Source: JAKEFM01 sp035695825
Lineage (GTDB): Bacteria > Planctomycetota > UBA1135 > JAKEFM01
Length of the DNA stretch: 64,000 nucleotides
Direction of reading: 5' to 3'
NCBI GenBank assembly: GCA_035695825.1
Contig: DASRRH010000023.1
Span: forward strand, 28,588-92,587
The notes under the pieces were generated by a model. It was not told where the DNA came from, did not search any database, and saw only the letters and a list, made by a program, of their open reading frames with translations. Positions 34,182 to 43,141 of the stretch are shown here, piece after piece. A program made the position numbers and the translations under genes. The stretch's first letter is position 1. Every line of letters starts with the position of its first letter.

Positions 34182-34669
34182 CCGAGTTCCGCGTCGGCAC
34201 GGGCTTCGACCTCCACCGCCTCGAGGCGGGGCGTCGCTTCGTTCTCGGCGGAGTCGAGATCCCCTTCGAGAAGGGCCCCGCCGGCCATTCGGACGGGGAC
34301 GTCCTCCTCCACGCCGTCGCCGACGCCCTCCTCGGCGCGGCGGGCCTCGACGACCTGGGCTCCCTCTTCCCCGATACCGACCCGCGCTGGAAGGGCGCCG
34401 ACAGCTCCCGCCTCCTCGCCGAGGTCGTGGCGAAGGTCCGCAGCGCAGGCTGGGCCGTCGTCAACGTCGATGCGGTGGTCCACCTCGAGCGCCCGAAGAT
34501 CGCCGCCCGCCGCGGCGAGATCCGTTCGAACCTCTCCCGTCTCCTCGGGGTGCCCGTCGACCGCGTGAACCTGAAGGGGAAGACGGCGGAGGCCCTCGGG
34601 TGGATCGGTCAAGGAGACGCGGTCGCCGCGAGCGCGGTCGCGTTGCTGGCGGGTTCCCCGCCAAAGTGA
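34178..34669 (+). CDS. ispF: 2-C-methyl-D-erythritol 2,4-cyclodiphosphate synthase
   Basis: This encodes 163 residues starting at GTG 34178 in a GTGA overlap with ispD. It closes the cyclodiphosphate ring in the MEP pathway. GTGFDLHRLEAG carries the zinc ligands Asp11 and His13. GHSDGDVLLHAVADALLGAAG carries the third zinc ligand and the substrate loop. SLFPDTDPRWKGADS and NLKGKTAEALGWIGQG complete the fold. The ispD-ispF pair shows the organism uses the MEP pathway. Confidence 0.95.
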   Translation: MTEFRVGTGFDLHRLEAGRRFVLGGVEIPFEKGPAGHSDGDVLLHAVADALLGAAGLDDLGSLFPDTDPRWKGADSSRLLAEVVAKVRSAGWAVVNVDAVVHLERPKIAARRGEIRSNLSRLLGVPVDRVNLKGKTAEALGWIGQGDAVAASAVALLAGSPPK

Positions 34670-34684
34670 TCCGAGGGAGCCCCA

Positions 34685-34717
34685 CCCCCGTAGGGGGGAC
34701 AGGCCCCGAGACCGGGG
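34685..34717. terminator. Two tandem GC hairpins after ispF
   Basis: CCCCC-GTA-GGGGG (34685-34697) is followed by CCCCG-AGAC-CGGGG (34704-34717). They lie 16 bases after the ispF stop and between convergent genes. Neither has a U-run, so they may act as weak or Rho-assisted terminators. Nothing else is visible in 34670-34882. Confidence 0.35.
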
Positions 34718-34882
34718 ATGCGGTGGAATCAGGGCTGTTCCTCGCGAGGTGACCCACCGGATTGCATTCGCCTGGTCCGAAGAGACTTGCGGCAGTCTTC
34801 GACACGAACGCAGGACGGGCTCGCATCGATCCCGCGTGCGCCGGCCGTCCACCGCCGGGAGATGGGTTCGAGGAGGGCTGCC

Positions 34883-36100
34883 TCAGAGCGACTGCCAGGG
34901 AACGGCGCGCACGCGGCGGGTCAACTTCTCAGGCCTCGTGCACCGGCAGACGACGAGGCCGCGGCGCGCGAGCCCGGGGTATCGATCGAGGAAGCGCTCC
35001 GCCCCTCGGGCGTCCTCCGGACGCGGACGCTCCGTGTACTTGACCTCGATCGGGATGGCCTCGCGAGGGAGCTCGAGGACGAAGTCGACCTCCGCGCCGT
35101 CGACCGTCCGCCAGTAGCTCAGCCGGCGGGTCCTCCCGACGTAGCCGATCCTCGCCGCGAGCTCGCAGGCGACCCAGTGCTCGAGGAGCGGCCGTCCCTC
35201 CGTCGCCAGGATCCCCCTCTCCAGGGGGAGCCTCGCGAGCGCGTTCCGGACCCCGACGTCGAAGAAGTAGAACTTGGGAGTCTTGAGGACCCGGACCCGG
35301 CCCGAGCGGGAGAAGGGCGGGAGGGTGAACCCGAGCAGGGTGTCCTCCAGCACGGCGTAGAACCCCCGGATCGTGGTGAGGGCGACGCCGGACTCCTGCG
35401 AGATCTTCGTGAGGTTGATCGGCTTCCCGGATTCGACGGCCGCCAGCGCGAGGAAGCGACCGTAGTCGCCGAGGTTTCGCGCGGCCGCTTCCCGCATGAC
35501 CTCCTCCTCGATGTAGACCTCCGCGTACGACTCGAGCGTCTTCTTGAATCCCTCCCCCTCGACGAACGCGCCCGGGAGGTTCCCGAGGACGAGGGTCTCC
35601 TCGAGCCGGCGGAGCGGGAAAGGCGGGCCGACCGACCGGCCCGGGGCGGGCAGGACCGAGCCGGCCCCGGGAGCGGCCTGCTCCCAGAGGCAGACCGGAG
35701 AGAGCCGGAACCGATGGATCCTCCCCGGCAGGAGATTCACGCCTCTCCCTCGCAGACGCCGGGCGGAGCTGCCGGTGAGGGTGAACGTGAAACGGCCCGG
35801 GTGGCGGTCGAGGATCCCCTGAATCTCGTCGAGGAGTTCCGGCACCCGCTGGATCTCGTCGATGAACACGCGCCGCGGGCGGCGCGCCGGCGGCAGGAGA
35901 GACCGGACGAGGGCCTCGGGGTCTTGCGCGAGGCGGATCCGCTCGGAGCGCTCCTGGAGGTCGATCAGCAGGTCGTCGGGGGAGCGGAGCATCCGGAAGA
36001 GGGTGGACTTCCCGGTCTGGCGGGCCCCGACGACGAGACGGGCCTTGCCGCGCGAAGCGTGCCGGCCGAGGAAGCCGGCGAGGGTTCGACCATATTGCAT
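34883..36100 (-). CDS. AAA_14/DUF4143 ATPase
   Basis: This encodes 405 residues. The AAA part shows Walker A VVGARQTGKSTLF and Walker B RRVFIDEIQRVPELL, with the sensor TLTGSSARRLRGRGVNLLPG. ESYAEVYIEEEVMREAAARN opens the middle winged-helix part. The C-terminal DUF4143 nuclease-like region contains GAEVDFVLELPREAIPIEVKY, where D-x-E...EVK is a PD-(D/E)XK-like signature. These proteins are widespread, often horizontally moved, and have no settled role. It stands alone between ispF and an exported protein. Confidence 0.88.
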   Translation of the reverse strand: MQYGRTLAGFLGRHASRGKARLVVGARQTGKSTLFRMLRSPDDLLIDLQERSERIRLAQDPEALVRSLLPPARRPRRVFIDEIQRVPELLDEIQGILDRHPGRFTFTLTGSSARRLRGRGVNLLPGRIHRFRLSPVCLWEQAAPGAGSVLPAPGRSVGPPFPLRRLEETLVLGNLPGAFVEGEGFKKTLESYAEVYIEEEVMREAAARNLGDYGRFLALAAVESGKPINLTKISQESGVALTTIRGFYAVLEDTLLGFTLPPFSRSGRVRVLKTPKFYFFDVGVRNALARLPLERGILATEGRPLLEHWVACELAARIGYVGRTRRLSYWRTVDGAEVDFVLELPREAIPIEVKYTERPRPEDARGAERFLDRYPGLARRGLVVCRCTRPEKLTRRVRAVPWQSL

Positions 36101-36106
36101 GGTCCC

Positions 36107-36129
36107 GTAGAATGTACGCCGATTTCTAC
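36107..36129. promoter_or_regulatory. Inverted repeat before the ATPase gene
   Basis: GTAGAA (36107-36112) and TTCTAC (36124-36129) form a perfect 6-bp inverted repeat with an 11-base spacer, just upstream of the ATPase start codon. The stretch is clearly less GC-rich than its surroundings. It could be an operator or contain the promoter. Confidence 0.3.
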
Positions 36130-36188
36130 ATCATCAAGGCAACCTTTCCGGCCGCCGGAGGGAGGCGCGCCGGGCCCGAGGGGAGAGC

Positions 36189-37706
36189 CTACTTCGCCGG
36201 CTCGGGGAGCGCCGCCGCGAGGCGCTTCGCGACCCAGGCCTTCTGCGCGGCTCCCACCCACTCCGGGTCGAGCGTCCCCTCGATCGCGAGCTCGTCGATC
36301 CGGACGGAGACCGGCCCCTCGAGCCAGAGGAAGACGCCTCCCCCGGCGGCGTCGGGGAGCGGGGCTTCGTGGACGGGCTTGTCCCCGAGGGAGGCCGCGA
36401 GCTTCTTCCCCTTCCACTCGATCCGGAACTCGTGGACCTTGCCGAACGCGGGGACGGGGGCGGGCTGCGCGGGAGGGGCGAGGGACGCGATGATTCCCTT
36501 CTTCAGACGGACGAGCGTCGTCCCGCACTGCGCGGCGACGAAGTTCCCCTTCCGGTCGTCGAGGATCCCGGCGAGGAAGAGGTAGAGGACCGCCTCGTTC
36601 CCCGTCCCCTTGGCCATCGCGAGGGCCTTGAAGGAGAAGCGCACGGAGACGTCCCCGACGAACCGCGCCGCGTGCCGCAGGGAGGCCTTCCCGGCGCCGA
36701 GGAGGCCCCCCTCCCGCGCCGTCCAGTCCGAGACCTTCGCGGGGTCGAGCTTCCCCGAGAGGTCCTCCCAGGGGCCGTCGTCGACCGCGGGGTAGGGCTC
36801 GAGGACGAAGTCCCCGATCTCCTCGGCGCGCTCGAACCCGTAGCGGAGCTTGATCCGCCCCCCCTCCCCGGGCTCGACCCCTCCCTTGAAGAGCTCCTTC
36901 ACCCCTTCTCGGGAGAACGCGCCTTCGAGCGCCCGCGTCACCCGGGGAACGAGCGCCTCGCGCCCTCGCCGGTAGGCCGCGGAGGCGGGGACCGCCGCGT
37001 CGGCGAGCGCCGCGCGCGCCGCGGCGAGGAGCGCCTCCCCCTCCGCGTCGGCGGGGATCGAGGCGAGCGCCTCGAGCGCCTTCGCCTCCCGATGCCCCCC
37101 CTCGAGCGCCGGCCGCGCGTCGAGGAGGGCCGAGGCGAGCGCCGCCTCGGGCTCCCCGGAAAACGAGGCGCGCGCCTGCGTCAGCCCCTTCCATGCCCGC
37201 TCGAAGTCCCCGTCGAGGACGCGCAGCGCCCCCGCCGCGACCAGGTTCGCCGCGCCCTTCGGCTCGCGCGCGGAGAGGAAGTCCGCGACGTCGCGCCACG
37301 CGAGCTCGGTCCAGCGGAGGCGCCGTTCGCTCCGCCCGTCCCGCAGCGTGAACCCCTCGGCGTCGGCGGCGACGACGTCCCCCCGGAGGCGGAGCGTCTT
37401 CCCGAGGGGAGGAGGGACCTTCTGCCCGGTCGAGACGAGGGACGCGAGGGAGGCGAGCGCGGCGTTCGCCGCCTCGAGGAGCCGCCGGTCGACGTCGAAG
37501 GCGGCCCGATCGGGCTCGGGGAGGAGGGACACGCCTTCCGAGAGGATCCGCCCCGCCTCCTCGACCCGATGGGCGCGGAGAGCGCGGAGGAACTCGCCCC
37601 GCACGAGGTCCGGCGTCGGCGGGTCCTCCCCGCGGAACGCGGCGGAGGGGAGCGCGGCGAGGAGAGCGACGACGGACGGCACCGCTCCAGATCGCACCGG
37701 CCTCAT
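36189..37706 (-). CDS. Exported protein with C-terminal lectin/laminin-G-like domain
   Basis: This encodes 505 residues from ATG 37706, six bases after GGGAGG. A signal peptide covers about 1-25. The middle is an Ala/Leu-rich helical region that may be repeat-like. The last 200 residues (VLEPYPAVDDGPWEDLSGKL, then SVRFSFKALAMAKGTGNEAV, VHEFRIEWKGKKLAASLGDK and GGVFLWLEGPVSVRIDELAI) look like a concanavalin-like beta-sandwich of the DUF1080/laminin-G kind. Function unknown; carbohydrate binding is a reasonable guess. The stop lies in a 70-base gap after the ABC transporter, and they could be co-transcribed. Confidence 0.75.
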   Translation of the reverse strand: MRPVRSGAVPSVVALLAALPSAAFRGEDPPTPDLVRGEFLRALRAHRVEEAGRILSEGVSLLPEPDRAAFDVDRRLLEAANAALASLASLVSTGQKVPPPLGKTLRLRGDVVAADAEGFTLRDGRSERRLRWTELAWRDVADFLSAREPKGAANLVAAGALRVLDGDFERAWKGLTQARASFSGEPEAALASALLDARPALEGGHREAKALEALASIPADAEGEALLAAARAALADAAVPASAAYRRGREALVPRVTRALEGAFSREGVKELFKGGVEPGEGGRIKLRYGFERAEEIGDFVLEPYPAVDDGPWEDLSGKLDPAKVSDWTAREGGLLGAGKASLRHAARFVGDVSVRFSFKALAMAKGTGNEAVLYLFLAGILDDRKGNFVAAQCGTTLVRLKKGIIASLAPPAQPAPVPAFGKVHEFRIEWKGKKLAASLGDKPVHEAPLPDAAGGGVFLWLEGPVSVRIDELAIEGTLDPEWVGAAQKAWVAKRLAAALPEPAK

Positions 37707-37777
37707 GGGATCCTCCCGTGCGGGGACTCCGCCGACGGCAGCCCCTATACGCAAGTCCCCCCGATCGGTTACCCCCC

Positions 37778-39661
37778 TCAAGCGACGAGGGAGGCGAATT
37801 GGCGCTCGAAGAGGCGCCGGTAGAGGCCGCCGCGCGCCATCAGCTCGGCGTGCGTCCCCTGCTCGACGATCTTGCCGCCGTCGAGGACGAGGATGCGATC
37901 GGCGTTCCGGACCGTCGAGAGGCGGTGGGCGATGACGAAGGTCGTCCTCCCCTTGCGCAGGTTGTCGAGCGCGGCCTGCACGGTCGCCTCCGACTCCGTG
38001 TCGAGCGAGGAGGTCGCCTCGTCGAGGAGGAGGACCGAGGGGTTCTTCAGGATCGCGCGCGCGATCGTGATGCGCTGGAGCTGTCCCCCCGACAGCCGGG
38101 CCCCCGCCTCCCCGACGACCGTTTCGTACCTCTTCGGAAGCGAGGCGACGAACTCGTGGATGTTCGCCGCCTTCGCCGCCTCGACCATCTCCGCCTCCTT
38201 CGCGTCGGGCTTCCCGTAGCAGAGGTTCTCGCGGATCGTCGTGTGGAAGACGAAGGGGTCCTGCGCGACGACGGCGATCTGCCGGAGCCACGAGGCGCGC
38301 GCGATCCTGCGGAGGTCCGCCCCGTCGACGAGGATCGCGCCCGCGTTCGGCTCGTGGAAGCCGGCGAGGAGATCGACGAGGGTCGACTTCCCCGCCCCCG
38401 AGGGGCCGACGATCGCGATCGTCTTCCCCGCCTCCACGCGGAAGGAGACCCCCGCGAGGACCTCCTCCGCCTCGTAGGCGAAGCGGAGGTCCCGCACCTC
38501 GATCGACTCCTGCACGCGGTCGACCGTCCCGGCGCCGGGCGCGTCGGGTTTCTCGGGCTCGAGCTCGAGAAGCTCGAGAATGCGCCCGGTCGCCCCCATC
38601 GACTCCTGGACGACGGTGTAGGCCTTCGTCACGCGCTTCGTGTGGGCGTAGAGGGTCCCGAGGGGAGCGAGGAAGGCGACGAGCTCGCCGGAGGTCGCGA
38701 AGATCGCGTGGCGGAGCTTGAGCCAGCCGAGCACGAAGACGACGAGGGCGGTCCCCGCGCCCGTGAAGAGGATGAGGACGGCGCTCGACGCCGCCTTCGC
38801 CCGCGCCATCGACATCGACCGGCGGAGGAACTTCCGGTTGGCCGCCTCGAACTCGCGCACCTCGCTCCGCTCCATCCCGAAGGCCTTGACGACCCGGATG
38901 CCGGCGAGGGACTGCGCGAGGGAGTCGGTCGTCTCGCCGAGCGCTTCGAGGGAGCGCCGGCTCCCCCGGCGGACCTTGCGCCCGAACAGGACGACGGGGA
39001 TCGCGACCAGCGGCAGGACCCCGAGGAAGACGGCCGTGAGCCCCGGGCTCACCACCCCCATGATCCCGAGGCTCGCGAGGATCATGAACGGCTCCTGCAC
39101 GACGTCGTCGAACAGGAGCGTGAAGGCCCGCAGGCTCACCTGGATGTCGTTGTTCGTCCGGGAGAGGAGGTCGCCGAGACGCCGGGAGACGTGGAAGCGG
39201 AGCGGCATCCGCAGGAGGCGCTCGCAGAGGTCGCGCCGCAGGTCGACCGTGAGACGGAGGCCGATCTTCCGCGAGACGACGGAGAAGCCGTACTCGGCGA
39301 GGGCACCGGCGAGGGCGAACGCGACGGCGAGGAGGGTCACCGCGACGAGGAGGGCGACCGCCGTCGCGGCGCCGTCGGCTCCTCCCTCGCCGAGCCTGCG
39401 GAGCACCCCCTCTTGGACGTCGCGCAGCAGGGGGCCGACGAGCGGGATCCGGTCGGCTCCGGCCGCCGTCCCGACCGGCCCCTCGCCGAAGAGGGCGTTG
39501 AAGACCGGCTCGAGGAGGAGGAAGGGCGCCTTCGCCGTGACCGCCGTCACCGCGCCGAGGAGGAGGACCCCGGCGACGCTCCAGCGCATCCGGGCGAGGT
39601 AGGGCCCGAGGCGCCGGGCGGCGCGCCGGAGGTCCGTCTCCGCCGCGGGCTCCCCCTTCAA
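37778..39661 (-). CDS. ABC exporter, MsbA-like half-transporter
   Basis: This encodes 627 residues. Six membrane helices span about 25-330, with the intracellular loop FHVSRRLGDLLSRTNNDIQ typical of type IV exporters. The ATPase domain has Walker A GPSGAGKST, Q-loop AQDPFVFHTTIREN, signature LSGGQLQR, Walker B LLLDEATSSLD and switch His in IAHRLSTV. Fused membrane and ATPase parts in this order fit lipid A or multidrug exporters such as MsbA, acting as a homodimer. It begins seven bases after the SurA-like gene ends. Confidence 0.92.
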   Translation of the reverse strand: MKGEPAAETDLRRAARRLGPYLARMRWSVAGVLLLGAVTAVTAKAPFLLLEPVFNALFGEGPVGTAAGADRIPLVGPLLRDVQEGVLRRLGEGGADGAATAVALLVAVTLLAVAFALAGALAEYGFSVVSRKIGLRLTVDLRRDLCERLLRMPLRFHVSRRLGDLLSRTNNDIQVSLRAFTLLFDDVVQEPFMILASLGIMGVVSPGLTAVFLGVLPLVAIPVVLFGRKVRRGSRRSLEALGETTDSLAQSLAGIRVVKAFGMERSEVREFEAANRKFLRRSMSMARAKAASSAVLILFTGAGTALVVFVLGWLKLRHAIFATSGELVAFLAPLGTLYAHTKRVTKAYTVVQESMGATGRILELLELEPEKPDAPGAGTVDRVQESIEVRDLRFAYEAEEVLAGVSFRVEAGKTIAIVGPSGAGKSTLVDLLAGFHEPNAGAILVDGADLRRIARASWLRQIAVVAQDPFVFHTTIRENLCYGKPDAKEAEMVEAAKAANIHEFVASLPKRYETVVGEAGARLSGGQLQRITIARAILKNPSVLLLDEATSSLDTESEATVQAALDNLRKGRTTFVIAHRLSTVRNADRILVLDGGKIVEQGTHAELMARGGLYRRLFERQFASLVA

Positions 39662-39668
39662 TCCGCCC

Positions 39669-41372
39669 TCAGCGGATCTCGATCTTCGACTTCGCGACGA
39701 CGTCGTTCGACCAGTCGAGGAACCGGCGCGCGACGAAGTCGTCGCGGACGAGGTCGTGCTGGCTCGGCTGCGCGAGGTCGACCGGCCTCCCCCCCGGGAG
39801 CCGGCCGAGCACCCGCCCGACGTAGTAGCCGAGCGGCCCCCGGATCGGGCCGACCGCCTCCCCGACCGGCGCGTCGTGGAAGAGGATCTCGGCGATCGAG
39901 TAGCCGCGCACGATCTCGTCGAACTCGCTCTCCCCGAGGAGCTGCTTCAGCTGGTTCTTCGACTGGGGGCCGAACCGCCCGCGGTTCGGCCGCGGCGCCG
40001 CCGGCGCCTGCTGCCCCGCGGGGGGGGCCGGGGGATCGAAGAACTCGGAGTAGCGGTCGATCAGGTCCTCGAAGGGAGTCCCCTCCTTCAGCCGCGCGAC
40101 GACCTCCTCCGCCCGCGACCGGGCCCGGTCGAAGGCGTCGGGCCCCTTCCAGGTGAAGTCCGTGTAGTCGAGCGCCGTGCAGAGGATCACCTGCGCGTCG
40201 ACCTTCCCCTCCCCGAGGAAGTCCTGGACCCGGGTGCGGTGCTGGCCGAGGGCCTCCTCCGTGATCTCCTTCCCGATCATCCGCTCGAAGGACTTGCGCA
40301 GCCGGAAGTGCTCCCGGTAGAGGTCGTACGAAGGGAACTTTTTGAAGTTCGTCGCGACGACCTCCATGTTGAGCGGCGACTTCTCGTAGGGGCCGACGTG
40401 GGCCTGCCACTCCTTCGCGAAGTCCTCCTCGGAGAGGTAGGCCCCCGCCCGGACGAGCGCCTGGCGGGTCGCGGAGGTCCACGCGATCCAGCGGAGCACC
40501 CGCTCCCGGTCGATCGCCGTCGCCAACCGGGCGACGGCGGGGTAGGCGTCGGCCGTCGGGAGGGGGCGGTCGTTCACCGTGAGGACGACGTCGGCCGGGA
40601 GCCCGTCGCTCGCCGTGCGGATCTTCGAGGACTCCTTGAGGGCCTTCGTGATCCACTGGCGGAAGATCGTCCGGTAGAAGGGGGGCATCGGCTCGCCCGG
40701 GTTCTTCTCCCGGTGCTCGATCAGCCCCTTCTTCGTCTTCTCGACGAAGTCGGCCCCCCCCTGGCTCGCGAGCGCCTGGGTCGTCGTGTCGGGCCACTTC
40801 GAGGGGTCCTCGGGGATGAAGACCTTGTCGAAGAGGAGCTGGGAGGCCTGCTCGTCGGCGAAGGCGGCGTCGTCGAACCCCTGGAGGCGCTTCACCGCCC
40901 GCGGGTCGAAGCCCCCCTGGATCTGGTCCACGAGCTGCTTGTTCATCGAGTCGACTTCATTCGCCACCTCCGAGGCGCCGACCCGGAGGTCCTCGACGAC
41001 CTCCCCCTTCTTCCGGCGGTACTCGATCTCGTCGGCGACGAGGAAGTCGCGGATCTTCCGCTCGATGTAGGCGCGGCCGAAGATGTAGACGAGCGCGCGC
41101 TCGACGGCCGCGGGGGGGATCTCCTCCCCGTTCACCGCGAGGCGGACGGACCCGGAGGCCCGGCGCATCCCCTCGATCGCCTCGCGCATCGCGTCGGCCT
41201 GCTCGACGAGCCGGGCGAGGTCGTCGTCGCCGCCGGCCGACCGGACCTCCGGGAGGACGGTCGGGGAGAGGGGCGGCGCGGAGAGGGGAGCGGCGCAGCC
41301 GAGGGCGGGCGCGGCGAGCGGCACGAGCGCCGCGGCGACGCGGACCATCCAGAGGAAAGAGGCTCTTCGCAT
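39669..41372 (-). CDS. SurA-like exported peptidyl-prolyl isomerase/chaperone
   Basis: This encodes 567 residues from ATG 41372, with GAGGAG about 7 bases upstream. A signal peptide runs to about residue 25 and ends near a Cys, so it may be a lipoprotein. Two long helical sections follow. A parvulin-like domain is visible at about 420-540: VDAQVILCTALDY, RAEEVVARLKEGTPFEDLID, EFDEIVRGYSIAEI and GPIRGPLGYYVGRVLGRLPG. The usual catalytic His/Cys residues are not clear, so it may act mainly as a chaperone. Its C-terminal 37 residues recur at 46046-46168. It is divergent from a second parvulin-type gene. Confidence 0.75.
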   Translation of the reverse strand: MRRASFLWMVRVAAALVPLAAPALGCAAPLSAPPLSPTVLPEVRSAGGDDDLARLVEQADAMREAIEGMRRASGSVRLAVNGEEIPPAAVERALVYIFGRAYIERKIRDFLVADEIEYRRKKGEVVEDLRVGASEVANEVDSMNKQLVDQIQGGFDPRAVKRLQGFDDAAFADEQASQLLFDKVFIPEDPSKWPDTTTQALASQGGADFVEKTKKGLIEHREKNPGEPMPPFYRTIFRQWITKALKESSKIRTASDGLPADVVLTVNDRPLPTADAYPAVARLATAIDRERVLRWIAWTSATRQALVRAGAYLSEEDFAKEWQAHVGPYEKSPLNMEVVATNFKKFPSYDLYREHFRLRKSFERMIGKEITEEALGQHRTRVQDFLGEGKVDAQVILCTALDYTDFTWKGPDAFDRARSRAEEVVARLKEGTPFEDLIDRYSEFFDPPAPPAGQQAPAAPRPNRGRFGPQSKNQLKQLLGESEFDEIVRGYSIAEILFHDAPVGEAVGPIRGPLGYYVGRVLGRLPGGRPVDLAQPSQHDLVRDDFVARRFLDWSNDVVAKSKIEIR

Positions 41373-41569
41373 GGAGAACTCCTCGATGTCGTCCCCCCGG
41401 CTCGCGCGGCCTTTCCCGCGGCCGCTCGCGCGCCGGGCGGACGCCCATCCTATTCGGGGCGTCCGGCGGTTGGAACCTTCCGGAGCGGCGCCTCTACGGA
41501 GGGGAGGGGGCCGGCGTTGGGACCCCCCGCCTTTACCCGCCGCCACGGCGCGACTACGTTCCCCCGTCG

Positions 41570-42298
41570 ATGGGCCCCATCGACCGGTTCCTCCCGGCCG
41601 CGCTGGCCGCCGGGCTATCCGCGACCGGCTGCTCGCGCGACGGCTCCGGCGCGAGGCCCTCGAGCCTCCCCGAGGTCGTCCTCCGGGTCGAGGGGGAGGC
41701 GATCTCGCGGACCGAGATCGAGGCGCTCGCCTCCTACCTCGCGCTCGATCATCCGACCCACGCGACCGACCTCCTGCGGAGCACCGCCCTCGCGCGCTCC
41801 CTCCTCCCCCGCGCGATCGCCTTCGCGACCTACCGCGACCGGACGGAGGCGGCGCGAGAGCGGATCGGGCGAGCGAAGGCGCGGCTCGAGGCGGGGGAGG
41901 CCTTCGAGCTCGTCGCCAAGGATCTCTCCGACGCCGCGCCGGAGAAGGGGGGGGACGCCGGGTGGATCACCCGCCTCGACCTCGACCCGCTCCTCGGGAT
42001 CGAGGCCTTCTCCGCGCCGGTCGGGGAGGTCCGCGGCCCGATCCCGACTCCCGTCGGCTTCTCCCTGATCCGGGTGAGCGAGCGACGCGAGGACCCCAGG
42101 CCCGGCTTCTCCTCGGTCCGCCTCCACCAGATCGCCGCCGGCTTCGAGCCGCAGCCGAAGACGCTGCGGGAGCTCGGGCGCCTCCTCGAGACGGCGAGAA
42201 TCGAGGTGCTCGACCCCCCCTTCTTCGACCGCATCCGCCCCCCGGGTCTCGCCTTCCGGTACGCGGCCCCGGCGAGCCGCCCCTCTTCCGGATCGTGA
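41570..42298 (+). CDS. PpiC-type parvulin lipoprotein
   Basis: This encodes 242 residues. The N-terminus FLPAALAAGLSATGCSRDGS is a lipoprotein signal with the lipobox Cys at 21. The parvulin domain is seen in ARLEAGEAFELVAKDLSDAA, EKGGDAGWITRLDLDPL and GEVRGPIPTPVGFSLIRVSE, the standard 'aGedF..lAk..S.......Gdlg' and 'G.v..Pi.T..G..i..v' blocks. It would help fold exported proteins at the membrane. Its stop overlaps the HEAT-protein start (GTGA). Confidence 0.85.
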   Translation: MGPIDRFLPAALAAGLSATGCSRDGSGARPSSLPEVVLRVEGEAISRTEIEALASYLALDHPTHATDLLRSTALARSLLPRAIAFATYRDRTEAARERIGRAKARLEAGEAFELVAKDLSDAAPEKGGDAGWITRLDLDPLLGIEAFSAPVGEVRGPIPTPVGFSLIRVSERREDPRPGFSSVRLHQIAAGFEPQPKTLRELGRLLETARIEVLDPPFFDRIRPPGLAFRYAAPASRPSSGS

Positions 42299-43137
42299 TC
42301 GCCCTCCTCCTCGCCTTCCTCCCGCCGTCCCAGGACTCCGCCCCCGCCGGGCGGCCGGCCTCCTCCCCCGCCGCCGAGTGGCCGGCCCTCTCGTACAAGG
42401 ACAAGGAGGCGGCGCAGGAGGCGATCTTCAACTTGAAGCGCGCGAAGGTCGAGGAGCGCGTGAAGGCCATGGGGGAGAAGCTGCGAACGCTCGGCCGGGC
42501 CGTCGTCCCGATGCTCCTCGAGGGGCTGCGGAAGACCGAAGGGGATGCCCGCGCGCGCATCGAGTCGCTCCTCGAGGAGCTGACCGGCCCCGGCGACGCC
42601 TCGCTCCTCGCCCGCCATTTCGGGGAGCGCGACCCGGTCCCGCGCGTCTGGGTCGTGCGCCGCTGCGCCTCCTTCGGCGACCGCTCGATCGTCCCGATGT
42701 TCGAGAAGCTCCTCGCCGACCCCGACGCGGAGGTCGCCTTCGCCGCGGCGCTCGGGTGCTGCCGGGGGGGGAGCTTCGCCGCCTTCGACGCCCTGAAGAA
42801 GGTCGCGGACCGCGACTGGCTCGCCCGCGGCAAGGCGGTGCGGGAGGCGCTCGCCGGCCTCCGCGGTCCCGAGGCGGTCGAGAGGCTGCGGCCCGCCCTG
42901 AAGTCGGACAACCCCGCCGAGCAGACGGCGGCGCTGCGCCTCCTCTCGGGCGCCGGGCCCCCCGGCGCCGTCCCTCTCGTCACCTCCTTCCTCGACTCGA
43001 CCGACCTCCGCCTGAAACTCGAGGCGGTGAACGCGCTACGGGGGATGCTCGACGACGCCGCTCCGCTCGACCGCCCCTCCTCGTTCGACCTGATCGAGGA
43101 GGTGAACCGCTGGAAGGCCCGACTCTCCCGCCGCTGA
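42295..43137 (+). CDS. Exported HEAT-repeat protein
   Basis: This encodes 280 residues starting at GTG 42295, which overlaps the parvulin stop by four bases. VIALLLAFLPPSQDSAPAG is a signal peptide. The rest is helical, with several HEAT/PBS-lyase-type units: RVWVVRRCASFGDRSIVPMF, AEVAFAAALGCCRGGSFAAF and DNPAEQTAALRLLSGAGPPG. These stack as a protein-binding surface. It sits between the parvulin and a pseudo-peptidase, with the next start four bases after its stop. Confidence 0.8.
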   Translation: MIALLLAFLPPSQDSAPAGRPASSPAAEWPALSYKDKEAAQEAIFNLKRAKVEERVKAMGEKLRTLGRAVVPMLLEGLRKTEGDARARIESLLEELTGPGDASLLARHFGERDPVPRVWVVRRCASFGDRSIVPMFEKLLADPDAEVAFAAALGCCRGGSFAAFDALKKVADRDWLARGKAVREALAGLRGPEAVERLRPALKSDNPAEQTAALRLLSGAGPPGAVPLVTSFLDSTDLRLKLEAVNALRGMLDDAAPLDRPSSFDLIEEVNRWKARLSRR

Positions 43138-43141
43138 CCGC